Below, piece by piece: positions 45,289 to 53,060 of a stretch of DNA of 64,000 nt; position 1 is the stretch's first letter; each line of letters starts with the position of its first letter. Below the pieces are notes generated by a model that had not been told where the DNA came from, searched no databases, and saw only the letters and a program-made list of their open reading frames with translations. The stretch covers positions 1-64,000 of the forward strand of contig CAJFOV010000046.1 in assembly GCA_904397835.1 (NCBI GenBank). Direction: 5' to 3'. The position numbers and the translations under genes were made by a program. This DNA is from Candidatus Aristotella avistercoris (GTDB lineage Bacteria; Bacillota; Clostridia; Oscillospirales; Ruminococcaceae).

Positions 45289-46395
45289 ATGAAAAAGTGT
45301 GCGATTTTTGTGGTGGATGGATGTTCGCCCGCTTACCTGACCCCCAAGAGCGCCCCCGGCCTGTTCCGTCTGGCGGAACAGTTTGGGTTTGCCAAGGTGG
45401 TGCAGGGTGCAGTGCCCACGGTGACCAATGTCAACCATGCCTGTATCCTCTCCGGCGAATTCCCGGAGATCACTCAGGTGGTGGGGAACTACTTCTACAA
45501 CCCTGCCACCAAGGAGGAGGGCTTCGTGGAGGAGCGGGGGTTTATGCAGGCTCCCACCGTCCTGCAGGCCTATCAGCGCCAGGGCCAGCGCACGGCCCTG
45601 CTCACCGTCAAGGGGAAGATCCTGGGTGTCTATGGCCAGGGGGCGGATCTGGGTCTGAGCGCCCAGAATCCAGATGAAGGCCTCCTTGGACGGTTGGATC
45701 TGGAGAACCCGCCGCCGGTGGGAACGTTGGAGAGCACCTGGTGGATCTATCGGGCGGCTGTGGCCTGTGTGGAGCGGGAGTCCCCGGACCTTCTGTACTG
45801 CACCACCAATGACTACGCCTTCCACCACTATGGCCCCGGGACCCCCCAGGCCCTGGAGCAGGTGCGATGGCTGGATGAGGCAATAGGGACCATCCACGCA
45901 CTGGAGCCGGACCGGCAGATCTATGTGACGGCGGACCACGGCATGAATCAAAAGCACCATCTGGTGAACTTTCAAAGAATGTGCGACAACCGGACCCTTG
46001 CTGTCCACTGCCTGGCCCCACTGAAGGACCGCTATGTGGAGAACCATCCCTACCAGGAGGGAGGCGTCCTATACCTGTTTTTGGAGCGGGAGGCAGATCG
46101 AGAGCCCTTGATTGCCCTGGCAAAGTCCCTGCCTCAGGTGGAAAAGATTCTGACCAGGGAGGAGGCTGCCGCCCAATATCATCTGCCGGTGGACCGGATC
46201 GGGGACTATGTGCTCTTTGCCGCCCCGGACTGCGCCTTTGGCGAGACCGAAGGGGAGACCCTGGAGACGGACCAGGTGCGCACCCACGGCTCGTTGTATG
46301 AGCGGGAGGTCCCTCTGGTGGCCATTCATCCCCAGGGAAGGGCAGAGGACTACGCCTACAGCAAGGATATTGTCCACCGGCTCCTCCACGAATAG
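45289..46395 (+). CDS. Alkaline-phosphatase-superfamily hydrolase, phosphonoacetate-hydrolase-like
   Basis: 368 residues. Two-metal phosphodiesterase/phosphatase fold: first metal Asp in IFVVDGCSPAYL, the nucleophile Thr in PTVTNVNHACILSG, followed by VGNYFYNPATKEE, which is close to PhnA phosphonoacetate hydrolases, and the remaining ligands in NDYAFHHYGPG, VTADHGM and the late THGS. PhnA cleaves the C-P bond of phosphonoacetate; whether this enzyme does so, or splits another phosphoester, is open. No phosphonate transporter is adjacent. ATG after GTGAGGAGGCAGTGAA. Confidence 0.82.
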   Translation: MKKCAIFVVDGCSPAYLTPKSAPGLFRLAEQFGFAKVVQGAVPTVTNVNHACILSGEFPEITQVVGNYFYNPATKEEGFVEERGFMQAPTVLQAYQRQGQRTALLTVKGKILGVYGQGADLGLSAQNPDEGLLGRLDLENPPPVGTLESTWWIYRAAVACVERESPDLLYCTTNDYAFHHYGPGTPQALEQVRWLDEAIGTIHALEPDRQIYVTADHGMNQKHHLVNFQRMCDNRTLAVHCLAPLKDRYVENHPYQEGGVLYLFLEREADREPLIALAKSLPQVEKILTREEAAAQYHLPVDRIGDYVLFAAPDCAFGETEGETLETDQVRTHGSLYEREVPLVAIHPQGRAEDYAYSKDIVHRLLHE

Positions 46396-46404
46396 TGGCG
46401 CAAA

Positions 46405-46425
46405 GCCCCCGCAGTGAGCGGGGGC
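46405..46425 (+). terminator. Hairpin after the hydrolase gene
   Basis: GCCCCCGC pairs with GCGGGGGC around AGTGA, 9 bases after the stop, followed by GCCTTCT. Weak T run. Confidence 0.55.
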
Positions 46426-46435
46426 GCCTTCTCCC

Positions 46436-46469
46436 TTGACAGAGCATGCGGTAGGGGATACACTATAAT
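46436..46469 (+). promoter_or_regulatory. Promoter of the NifX-like gene
   Basis: TTGACA (46436-46441), 17 bases, TACACT (46459-46464), overlapping TATAAT at 46464-46469 (22-base spacer). A small hairpin ATGCT-AAAAAT-AGCAT follows in the leader. Confidence 0.6.
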
Positions 46470-46553
46470 GGACATATGCTAAAAATAGCATCCACCATGG
46501 ATGAGCGGTAACAGATGCGGGCAGCAGGCCCGGCAGGAAAGGATGAGCACACC

Positions 46554-46964
46554 ATGAAAATCGCAGTCACCTATCAGGGGGGAGCGGTCTTTCAACACTT
46601 TGGCCACACCCAGGAATTTAAACTCTATGAGGTGCAGGGCGGCCAGGTGGTGGGGGCCCAGGTGATTCCCGCCCCCGGCAGCGGCCATGGGGCCCTTGCG
46701 GGCTTTCTCAGGGAGCAGGGGGTGCAGGTCCTCCTGTGCGGAGGCATCGGCGCCGGCGCCAAGGAGGCCCTGGCCCAGGCGGGGATCCGCCTCTATGGAG
46801 GGGTTCAGGGCTGCGCGGACGATGCAGTCCAGGCGCTCATTGGGGGAACCCTATCCTATGACCCAGACGCCCACTGTCAGGGACACGGTACCCATGAGAA
46901 CCACACCTGTAACCACCACTGCGGGGAGGACAAGGGGGGCTGCAAGGGCCATGCCGCCCAGTAG
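46554..46964 (+). CDS. NifX/NifB-type cofactor-binding protein with His/Cys tail
   Basis: 136 residues. Residues 1-105 form the dinitrogenase iron-molybdenum cofactor-binding fold (MKIAVTYQGGAVFQHFGHTQEF, then VLLCGGIGAGAKEALAQAGIRLYGG). The last 30 residues are rich in His and Cys (CQGHGTHENHTCNHHCGED, then CKGH), a probable metal-binding tail. Small members of the family occur in many non-nitrogen-fixing anaerobes, with roles in metal-cluster handling. The ATG at 46554 gives the family N-terminus. Confidence 0.87.
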   Translation: MKIAVTYQGGAVFQHFGHTQEFKLYEVQGGQVVGAQVIPAPGSGHGALAGFLREQGVQVLLCGGIGAGAKEALAQAGIRLYGGVQGCADDAVQALIGGTLSYDPDAHCQGHGTHENHTCNHHCGEDKGGCKGHAAQ

Positions 46965-47003
46965 CAATCCCATAGGCGACCGGCCACAGGAAAAATAGAT
47001 GAT

Positions 47004-47036
47004 AGAAAAAGGGGGCGCATGGCGTCCCCTTTTCTC
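47004..47036 (+). terminator. Terminator after the NifX-like gene
   Basis: AGAAAAAGGGG-CGC pairs with GCG-CCCCTTTTCT around ATG. The 3' arm supplies the T run. Confidence 0.8.
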
Positions 47037-47339
47037 TGCCATATCAATAAATTTTGGTAAAAAGGTTGATCCCACCGGTCCAGCCACATCGGAGCAAGGG
47101 ATGTGTCGTTTGCTCCCACTTGTTTTATCAGTCAGAGTGCGCGCACGCCGCTGGTTTTTCTTCGCAAGTCATATCCAACCTACCTGCTGAGCTGGCAATG
47201 CCTGCGTCACGGTGCGCCATCGCTACCAGTTTTATGGATGCAATGGATCCCATCCCACGGCCAATCTGTCAAAAAATCTTTTTGCGGTTTTGAGAAAGAG
47301 GGCATCCTGTGAGGTGTGGAGACATGTTTCCGGCAGAGG
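47037..47339. other. Intergenic region, no feature recognised
   Basis: About 300 bases between two convergent terminators. Open frames here are short and lack ribosome sites. No RNA structure stood out. Confidence 0.5.
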
Positions 47340-47381
47340 GCAAAAAGGGGTTCCAAGGTGGCGCCTGGGAACCCCTTTTGC
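47340..47381 (-). terminator. Terminator of pyrG
   Basis: Minus strand: GCAAAAGGGGTTCCC pairs with GGAACCCCTTTTTGC. The 3' arm ends in a T run. It starts 11 bases after the pyrG stop. Confidence 0.85.
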
Positions 47382-47392
47382 TTTAGGTTGTA

Positions 47393-49009
47393 CTATCCCC
47401 TTGATGCATCCTGAGACAGACAGGCCCGAATCAGCTCCCGGAAGAGGGGATGGGCCCGGTTGGGCCGGCTCTTAAACTCCGGGTGGTACTGCACCGCCAC
47501 AAAGAAGGGGTGCTCCGGAAGCTCCATGGCCTCCACCAGGCGGCCGTCCGGGGAGGTGCCGCTAAAGACCACCCCGGCCTCCTCCAACAGGGGGCGGAAG
47601 GAGTTGTTCACCTCATACCGGTGGCGGTGCCGCTCCTGGATGAGGGAGGCCTCCCCATAGATGTTTCCCATTCGGCTGCCGGTGGTCAGGGCACAGGGGT
47701 AGGCCCCCAGGCGCATGGTGCCTCCCTTGGGCAGGTTGCCCTGCTGGTCGGGCATCAGGTCGATGACACACTGGTCCCCATCGGGGTCAAATTCCCGGCT
47801 GTTGGCATGGGGAAGCCCAGCCAGGGCCCGAGCGGCGGCAATGACGGCCACCTGCATCCCCAGGCAGATGCCGAGGTAGGGGATCTGCCGTTCAAAGGCA
47901 TATTGGGCGGCCAGCACCATGCCCTCCACGCCCCGCGCCCCAAAGCCGCCAGGGATCAGGATACCATCCACACCGGCCAGAGTTTCGGCGATATTTTCTG
48001 GTGTCAAGCTCTCAGCATCCACCCAGCGGATGCTCACGGCGGCGCCATTTTCAAAGCCGCCGTGGTGCAGGGCCTCCACCACCGAGAGATAGGCGTCGTG
48101 GAGCCCCACATACTTGCCCACCATGGCGATGGTCACCGACCGGTTCAAAGCGCCGATGCGCTGGCACATCTCCCGCCATTCGGTCAGATCCGGTTCCGGC
48201 GTGGCCAGGCCGAAGTGCCGGCAGACCAGCTCGTCCAGCTGCGCGCCGTGGAGCATGAGGGGCACGTCGTACAGGGAGGGCAGGGTCCGGTTTTCAATGA
48301 CACAGTCCGTCCCCACGTTGCAGAAGGCGGCAATCTTTTGGAGAATCCCCTCCTCCAGGGGCTCGTCGCACCGGGCGATGATCACATCCGGCATGATGCC
48401 CATGCTCTGCAGCTCGTGGACCGAGTGCTGGGCCGGCTTGGTCTTGTGCTCCCCGGAGCATTTGAGATAGGGCACCAGCACCACGTGGAGAAACATGCAG
48501 TTTTCCCTGCCCACCTCCCGGCTGATCTGGCGGATGGCCTCCAAAAAGGGCTGGCTCTCAATGTCGCCGATGGTTCCGCCGATTTCGGTGATGACCACGT
48601 CCGCCCCGGTGTATTCCCCCAGGCCGTAGATGAAGGCTTTGATCTCGTTGGTCACGTGGGGAATGATCTGCACCGTGTGGCCCAGGTACTCCCCGGCCCG
48701 CTCCTTGTGGAGCACGTTCCAGTAGACTCTTCCGCTGGTGAGGTTGGAGAGTTTGTTCAGGTCCTCATCGATGAACCGTTCATAGTGGCCCAGATCCAGG
48801 TCGGTCTCCACCCCGTCCTCGGTGACAAAGACCTCTCCGTGCTGATAGGGGCTCATGGTGCCGGGGTCCACGTTGACATATGGGTCCAGCTTTTGGGCGG
48901 CCACCTGCAGGCCGCGCTCCTTGAGCAGGCGTCCCAGGCTGGCGGCGCTGATGCCCTTGCCTAAACCGGAGACCACCCCTCCCGTGACAAAGATGTGTTT
49001 GCTTGACAT
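47393..49009 (-). CDS. pyrG: CTP synthase
   Basis: 538 residues. Converts UTP to CTP using glutamine. The N-terminal synthase domain ([41 protein letters not shown]) is followed by a glutamine amidotransferase domain with nucleophile Cys in [10 protein letters not shown] (about residue 380) and the His-Glu pair in QYHPEF near the end. The ATG at 49009 gives the canonical [11 protein letters not shown] start, with AAGGGGGG 10 bases upstream. Preceded by a leader with an attenuator. Confidence 0.96.
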   Translation of the reverse strand: MSSKHIFVTGGVVSGLGKGISAASLGRLLKERGLQVAAQKLDPYVNVDPGTMSPYQHGEVFVTEDGVETDLDLGHYERFIDEDLNKLSNLTSGRVYWNVLHKERAGEYLGHTVQIIPHVTNEIKAFIYGLGEYTGADVVITEIGGTIGDIESQPFLEAIRQISREVGRENCMFLHVVLVPYLKCSGEHKTKPAQHSVHELQSMGIMPDVIIARCDEPLEEGILQKIAAFCNVGTDCVIENRTLPSLYDVPLMLHGAQLDELVCRHFGLATPEPDLTEWREMCQRIGALNRSVTIAMVGKYVGLHDAYLSVVEALHHGGFENGAAVSIRWVDAESLTPENIAETLAGVDGILIPGGFGARGVEGMVLAAQYAFERQIPYLGICLGMQVAVIAAARALAGLPHANSREFDPDGDQCVIDLMPDQQGNLPKGGTMRLGAYPCALTTGSRMGNIYGEASLIQERHRHRYEVNNSFRPLLEEAGVVFSGTSPDGRLVEAMELPEHPFFVAVQYHPEFKSRPNRAHPLFRELIRACLSQDASRG

Positions 49010-49103
49010 GATGTTGGTTCCCCCCTTGTTGATGTGGTAAAGTGATGTGTGCCAGGTGTTTGTGGGTTCTGTTTTTGATGCCAAGGCCAAAGAAAGCCCT
49101 GTA

Positions 49104-49168
49104 AAACAAAAAAGAGAGACGGCCATCCCTCACCGGGGCTGTTGACAGCGGTGTAGGATGGACGTCTC
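49104..49168 (-). terminator. Attenuator in the pyrG leader
   Basis: Minus strand: GAGACG-CCATCC (from 49168) pairs with GGATGG-CGTCTC (to 49116), followed by TCTTTTTTGTTTT. The loop contains a second stem (ACCG with CGGT, CTGT with ACAG). Position: about 13 bases downstream of the predicted transcript start and 100 bases before the pyrG ATG, so it can only act as a regulated terminator. Confidence 0.75.
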
Positions 49169-49186
49169 AGTCCCAACGAACAATTT

Positions 49187-49215
49187 ATTATAAAACAGCT
49201 CGCGGAGCATGTCAA
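49187..49215 (-). promoter_or_regulatory. Consensus promoter of pyrG
   Basis: Minus strand: TTGACA (49215-49210), a 17-base spacer and TATAAT (49192-49187), a perfect sigma-A promoter. Confidence 0.88.
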
Positions 49216-49302
49216 TGTCAAATTTTCACCGCTTCTTTTCTGGGGAAAAACGCATTTTTACATCATTCGATGGAACGTTTCCGTCTTTCAACGGAGCGCT
49301 TC

Positions 49303-49330
49303 TTGAATATGGCATGCCTTGTAATATGAT
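49303..49330 (+). promoter_or_regulatory. Promoter of the XRE-membrane regulator
   Basis: TTGAAT (49303-49308), a 16-base spacer and TATGAT (49325-49330), 24 bases before the proposed TTG start. Confidence 0.6.
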
Positions 49331-49353
49331 AGAGCAGAAAGAGGGTGAAAAGG

Positions 49354-49773
49354 TTGAACATTCAAAAAACGGGCAGTTTTATTGCTGCGATTCGGAAAGA
49401 ACAAAATCGCACGCAGCAGGACCTAGCAAATGAACTGGGGGTATCCAGTGCAGCAATCTCAAAATGGGAACGAGGCATCGGATTTCCAGACGGATCTCTT
49501 ATTGAGCCATTGGCTGCGGCCCTGGGAATTACCATTGCGGAATTATTCAAGGGCGAAAGAATAGAAAACAGCCTTGATGGAGAATATGAATATTTGTTGT
49601 CAGATGTTGTAAAAGCCTCCGCAAATGAAATAACCAAAAAGAAAAAAAGAATGAATTGGGCGATCGCCATTACAGTTGCCGGCCTGTATTTGACCATTTC
49701 TGTCATATCCCACAGGTGGGATATGACTTGGGTGGTTTGGATTGTATATTGTTTTTATCGGATTTTGATTTGA
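49354..49773 (+). CDS. XRE-family regulator with C-terminal membrane segment
   Basis: 139 residues. HTH at residues 5-60: FIAAIRKEQNRTQQDLANELGVSSAAISKWERGIGFPD. After a charged linker (KKKKRMN) come one or two hydrophobic segments (WAIAITVAGLYLTISVI, and WVVWIVYCFYRILI at the very end), so the regulator is probably membrane-tethered. The TTG at 49354 gives the usual MN-I-x-K-x-G-x-F-I start and has GAGGG upstream; a GTG at 49345 is the alternative. Composition is clearly more AT-rich than its neighbours, suggesting transfer. Confidence 0.82.
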   Translation: MNIQKTGSFIAAIRKEQNRTQQDLANELGVSSAAISKWERGIGFPDGSLIEPLAAALGITIAELFKGERIENSLDGEYEYLLSDVVKASANEITKKKKRMNWAIAITVAGLYLTISVISHRWDMTWVVWIVYCFYRILI

Positions 49774-49818
49774 GACGGTTGCCAACCATAAAAATCCATC
49801 GGCTCACCCAAATATGAC

Positions 49819-49857
49819 AAAGAGGCTCCGCTTTTCCCTGTGTGGAGCCTCTTTTGT
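49819..49857 (+). terminator. Terminator after the XRE-membrane regulator
   Basis: AAAGAGGCTCC pairs with GGAGCCTCTTTT, with a TTGTTG tail. Confidence 0.85.
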
Positions 49858-50067
49858 TGTAAATTCTTTAAAGTTAGCCAATGCTGCCAACTCTCCCTGC
49901 AAGAAGTGCTTTCGTTGAGTAAAGTTTCACCGTGCCAGAGGAAAAGGAACTGCAAAATCATCCCTTGAAAGGGGGAGCCTTGGAGCTGCCAAGGGCCGTC
50001 ATTCGTACTTGGAGGAATCCCGCCAGCCAATCACACAGGGGAGGGGAGATAGGGCCGCTGACAAACG

Positions 50068-50100
50068 GCCCCTCTCCAGGCGTATCCCAAGGGAGGGGCC
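50068..50100 (-). terminator. Hairpin downstream of mtnN
   Basis: GGCCCCTC (50068-50075) pairs with GAGGGGCC (50093-50100). On the minus strand GTTTGTC follows, a weak terminator for mtnN. The stretch 49858-50067 holds nothing else recognisable. Confidence 0.5.
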
Positions 50101-50137
50101 GGGTATTCCCAGCTGATTGAGCGCCGGAGTGGGAGTC

Positions 50138-50827
50138 CTACCGGTTTGCCGCCCGCCGGAGCATCTCCAGCACCAGCCGGGCGGAGTTGTTGGCTGCCAC
50201 CGTCTCAAAGGCGCCAAAGTCCATCTCTGCAGAGTGGTCGGCCTTGTCGGAGATGCTGCGAATCACCAGGAAGGGCCTGTCCGCCAAAGTTGCCGCATGG
50301 GCAATGGCCGCCCCCTCCATCTCGGCGCATTGGCAGGGGAAATCCTGAAGGATCCGGTCCTTCACCGCCTGATCCGCAACAAAAATGTCACCGGTGGCCA
50401 CATCGCCCACCCGGCAGGTGATATCCCCAAGGGCGTCGGCGGCCTTCAGGGCCAGGAGCCGCAGTCCCTCGTCCCCCACAAAGCCCTGGGGCGCCGGGTA
50501 GTGGTACTTTTCAAAAATCTCCTGGGTGGCATCGTGATACCGCACATAGCGGGAGAGCACCACGTCACAGATGTCCAGCTTTGGATCCAAGCTCCCCGCC
50601 ACGCCGGTATTGACGATATAGTCCGGCTGGAAGTCCAGCAGCAGGGTCTGAGCGCACAGGGCCGCCGCCACCTTGCCGATGCCGCACTGTACAACGGCCA
50701 CTTCCTGACCGGCAATGGTGCCCGTATCCATCGAAAAACCACCCACCTGCCGGGTTTCCCGGCCCGAAAGGGCCTGCTGCAGCTGCTCCACCTCTGAGGC
50801 CATAGCCCCAATGATACCCCATCTCAT
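50138..50827 (-). CDS. mtnN: 5'-methylthioadenosine / S-adenosylhomocysteine nucleosidase
   Basis: 229 residues. Cleaves adenine from MTA and SAH, recycling SAM by-products and giving the LuxS substrate. Family landmarks: RWGIIGAMASEVEQL, VVQCGIGKVAAAL, the VNTGVAGSL turn, the substrate-binding CAEMEGAAIAHAA with the catalytic Glu, and RSISDKAD with the catalytic Asp. The ATG at 50827 has AAAGGAGGTTCTCCC before it; the seven extra upstream codons do not belong. Confidence 0.94.
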   Translation of the reverse strand: MRWGIIGAMASEVEQLQQALSGRETRQVGGFSMDTGTIAGQEVAVVQCGIGKVAAALCAQTLLLDFQPDYIVNTGVAGSLDPKLDICDVVLSRYVRYHDATQEIFEKYHYPAPQGFVGDEGLRLLALKAADALGDITCRVGDVATGDIFVADQAVKDRILQDFPCQCAEMEGAAIAHAATLADRPFLVIRSISDKADHSAEMDFGAFETVAANNSARLVLEMLRRAANR

Positions 50828-50908
50828 GGGAGAACCTCCTTTGTCCACAAAATCTTGTTGTTTCTCCCCCTATCCTACCATCTTGCTTCTTCAAAGTAAA
50901 CCGTCCTC

Positions 50909-50937
50909 TTGCTTTTTCTAAGGCCGGTTGCTACAAT
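50909..50937 (+). promoter_or_regulatory. Promoter of the TetR gene
   Basis: TTGCTT (50909-50914), a 17-base spacer and TACAAT (50932-50937). The transcript would begin near 50944, which excludes the GGGAGG at 50939 as a ribosome site and argues for the ATG at 50967. Confidence 0.55.
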
Positions 50938-50966
50938 AGGGAGGAATCGTGAACGGGGGTTTTTTC

Positions 50967-51557
50967 ATGCAGACCTTAAAGCCGGAGGTCCGCCAGCGGA
51001 TCCTACAGGCAGCCACTCAGGAATTTTTGGAAAAGGGATACCAGGGGGCCTCCATGCGGGGCATCGCCCAGCGATCCGGCGTGACCACGGGGAATATCTA
51101 CCGTTACTTTGACCACAAGGCCCAGCTGCTGGACGCCATCCTGCTGCCCTGTTGGGAGATGGTGGCCGATTTGATCGAGAGCTTTGCCAGGGACTATACC
51201 CCGGATTTACAGCCGGAGGATCAGTTGATCCGCACCATCTCCGGGGTGCTGGGGAGCGTCTGCCGCGCCTACCGGGTGGAGTTCCGCCTGCTGCTCAACT
51301 GCTGCCAGGGCTCCAAGTATGAGTGCGCCCGGGAGGAGCTGCAGCGCCGCATCAGCCAGCGGGTCTTGCAGGAGATGGGCCCTGGGGAGGGGAACGACCT
51401 TTTGGCCGAGATGGTGGGTCTGAGTTTGGTGGACTGCCTCTGCCTGATTCTGCAGCACTGTGAGACAAATATGGACCAGGCGGAACATTTGATGCACCGG
51501 ATGGTCAAGTTCCTGCTCCAGGACTTTACCCGCCGCATGGATCTTGCCGAAAGATAG
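50967..51557 (+). CDS. TetR-family transcriptional regulator
   Basis: 196 residues. N-terminal TetR HTH: RILQAATQEFLEKGYQGASMRGIAQRSGVTTGNIYRYFDHKAQLL. The C-terminal ligand domain is helical with several Cys residues (LLNCCQGSKYEC, DCLCLILQHC). No divergent target is obvious (mtnN lies on the other strand); the downstream YitT gene is a possible target. The GTG at 50949 would add six residues, but see the promoter evidence. Confidence 0.88.
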   Translation: MQTLKPEVRQRILQAATQEFLEKGYQGASMRGIAQRSGVTTGNIYRYFDHKAQLLDAILLPCWEMVADLIESFARDYTPDLQPEDQLIRTISGVLGSVCRAYRVEFRLLLNCCQGSKYECAREELQRRISQRVLQEMGPGEGNDLLAEMVGLSLVDCLCLILQHCETNMDQAEHLMHRMVKFLLQDFTRRMDLAER

Positions 51558-51564
51558 CAAAATT

Positions 51565-51596
51565 GGGAGACGGCCTCAACACCGTCTCCCTTTGTT
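51565..51596 (+). terminator. Terminator after the TetR gene
   Basis: GGGAGACGG (51565-51573) pairs with CCGTCTCCC (51582-51590), followed by TTTGTTG. Confidence 0.85.
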
Positions 51597-51910
51597 GTAT
51601 GGAACAGCGCCTTTGGAGTAAAACCGAATTGAGAGCTTGAAGGAATGTGCAGGATTTCCTGCAATTGTGCGTTGATTAAGGACAAAATCCAAAGGGAAAG
51701 AACGTTTAAAAATTTCAACAAACCTTTGAACTGGCTGAGATTATCCCCGATTTTTAATAGTCCATGGCAAATGAAGCATACACCAGGAGATCGCTTTTGT
51801 CTTTTATATAAGGACAGTTTGTGCAATGATTCCAAAGAGAATTTTGACCTGCCGGTCAAGATTCGTCACATTATCCTCTTGCGAACGGGGAAAAACCTGT
51901 TACCATAAAG
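51597..51910. other. Intergenic region with one short palindrome
   Basis: About 310 AT-richer bases. TGCAGGA-TT-TCCTGCA (51648-51663) is a perfect short dyad that could be a regulatory site for the YitT gene downstream. No gene is supported. Confidence 0.5.
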
Positions 51911-51938
51911 TTGTACCTGTGGCCCGATACAATACGAT
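51911..51938 (+). promoter_or_regulatory. Candidate promoter of the second YitT gene
   Basis: TTGTAC (51911-51916), 16 bases, TACGAT (51933-51938). The -10 would cover the ATG at 51937, so translation must start later, at the TTG at 51955. Confidence 0.45.
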
Positions 51939-51954
51939 GGAGAGGAAGATATTT

Positions 51955-52818
51955 TTGAACAACAAGGTGCTGCAAGCGGTCAAGAAGGTGGCCGTCATTG
52001 TCCTGGGGAATGTGGTGTTGGCCTTTGCCGTGGGGGTCTTTGTGGTGCCCAACGGGCTCATTGCCGGTGGCGGCAACGGTATTGCCCTGTTTGTCAACCA
52101 CTTCACCGGGCTGGATATGTCCCTTTTCCTGCTGATCTTTAACTCCTTTACTTTGGCCCTGGGGGCCTTTGTCTTTGGCAAGGAGTTCGCCCTGACCACC
52201 CTCATCAACACCTTTTTCTATCCGGTGATGCTCTCCCTGTTCCAGCGGGTGCCGTCGCTTCAGAATATGACGTCGGATACCCTCCTCGCGGCTATTTTTG
52301 CTGGGCTGCTCATCGGCGCGGGAGGCGGCATTGTGCTCAAGATGGGGGCCTCCACCGGCGGCATGGATGTGCCCAACCTGATTTTGAGCAAGAAGACCGG
52401 CATCAACATCGGGGTGTTCATGTATACCTTCGATACCCTGATCCTTCTGGCCCAGGCCACCTACTCCAACAGTGAGCAGATCCTCTACGGCATCCTCATG
52501 GTGATGATCTCCTCCCTGACGGTGAGCAAGGTCATGCTCCTGGGCAAAAACCAGGTTCAGGTGCAGATTATGAGTGAGAAAAATGAGGAGATCAGCGCCC
52601 TGATTCAGAAGGAGCTCATCCGGGGCACCACCTTCCTGCAGGCGGTCACCGGATTCAAACAGACCCAGCGCCCCATGCTCATGACGGTGATCTCCCCCCG
52701 GGAGCTGCCCAAGGTGGAGCGGATTGTCCAGCAGGCGGACCCCACCGCCTTTATGGTGGTCAACCAGGTCAGTGAGGTCCGGGGCAGAGGATTCACCTTG
52801 GATAAATGGACCAAATAG
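51955..52818 (+). CDS. YitT-family membrane protein with DUF2179 domain
   Basis: 287 residues. Five to six membrane helices (VAVIVLGNVVLAFAVGVFVV, SLFLLIFNSFTLALGAFVFG and others), the family loops GLIAGGGNGIALFV and GASTGGMDVPN, and a soluble C-terminal DUF2179 domain (QVQIMSEKNEEISALIQ to RGRGFTLDKW). Such proteins are widespread and of unknown substrate. The TTG start has AGAGGAAG 7 bases before it; the ATG at 51937 is the alternative, giving six more residues. It is the full-length relative of the short YitT protein at 10933. Confidence 0.9.
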   Translation: MNNKVLQAVKKVAVIVLGNVVLAFAVGVFVVPNGLIAGGGNGIALFVNHFTGLDMSLFLLIFNSFTLALGAFVFGKEFALTTLINTFFYPVMLSLFQRVPSLQNMTSDTLLAAIFAGLLIGAGGGIVLKMGASTGGMDVPNLILSKKTGINIGVFMYTFDTLILLAQATYSNSEQILYGILMVMISSLTVSKVMLLGKNQVQVQIMSEKNEEISALIQKELIRGTTFLQAVTGFKQTQRPMLMTVISPRELPKVERIVQQADPTAFMVVNQVSEVRGRGFTLDKWTK

Positions 52819-52849
52819 CGGCACCCCTACAAAGGGTTGCTCCATCGCC

Positions 52850-52884
52850 GGAGGGCGGAGCCATGGGCTCCGCCCTCCTTTTTT
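52850..52884 (+). terminator. Terminator after the second YitT gene
   Basis: GGAGGGCGGAGCC pairs perfectly with GGCTCCGCCCTCC around ATG, followed by six T. Confidence 0.93.
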
Positions 52885-52994
52885 CGGTCCAGTACGCCCC
52901 TGCGTAGGTGGACTTTGAACACACCCGCCAAAGGGAGAAAGCAAATCTTGGTGCTTTTGTCCCTTGACCCAGGAAATGTGGGTGTGCTATGTTG

Positions 52995-53027
52995 AATACA
53001 ATGAGTTGTCAGACAACCTATTGTATT
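52995..53027 (+). promoter_or_regulatory. Large palindromic operator before the GntR gene
   Basis: AATACAAT (52995-53002) and ATTGTATT (53020-53027) are exact inverses, nested around TTGTC-A-GACAA (53006-53016), all centred on base 53011. The core TTGT-CAG-ACAA fits the T-N-G-T-N3-A-C-N-A consensus of FadR-type GntR regulators. A degenerate second site, TTGT-CTG-ATGA, lies at 53037-53047. TTGTCA at 53006 may also be the -35, which would make the site autoregulatory. Confidence 0.7.
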
Positions 53028-53060
53028 TTTTAAAATTTGTCTGATGAATGGGAGGCAACC

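Noticed and set aside
49010..49126. N-terminal extension of CTP synthase
   Set aside because: It would be translated from the attenuator region, and the canonical start is at 49009 with its own ribosome site.
50949..50966. GTG start for the TetR gene
   Set aside because: The predicted transcript begins at about 50944, so the GGGAGG that would serve this GTG is not in the message.
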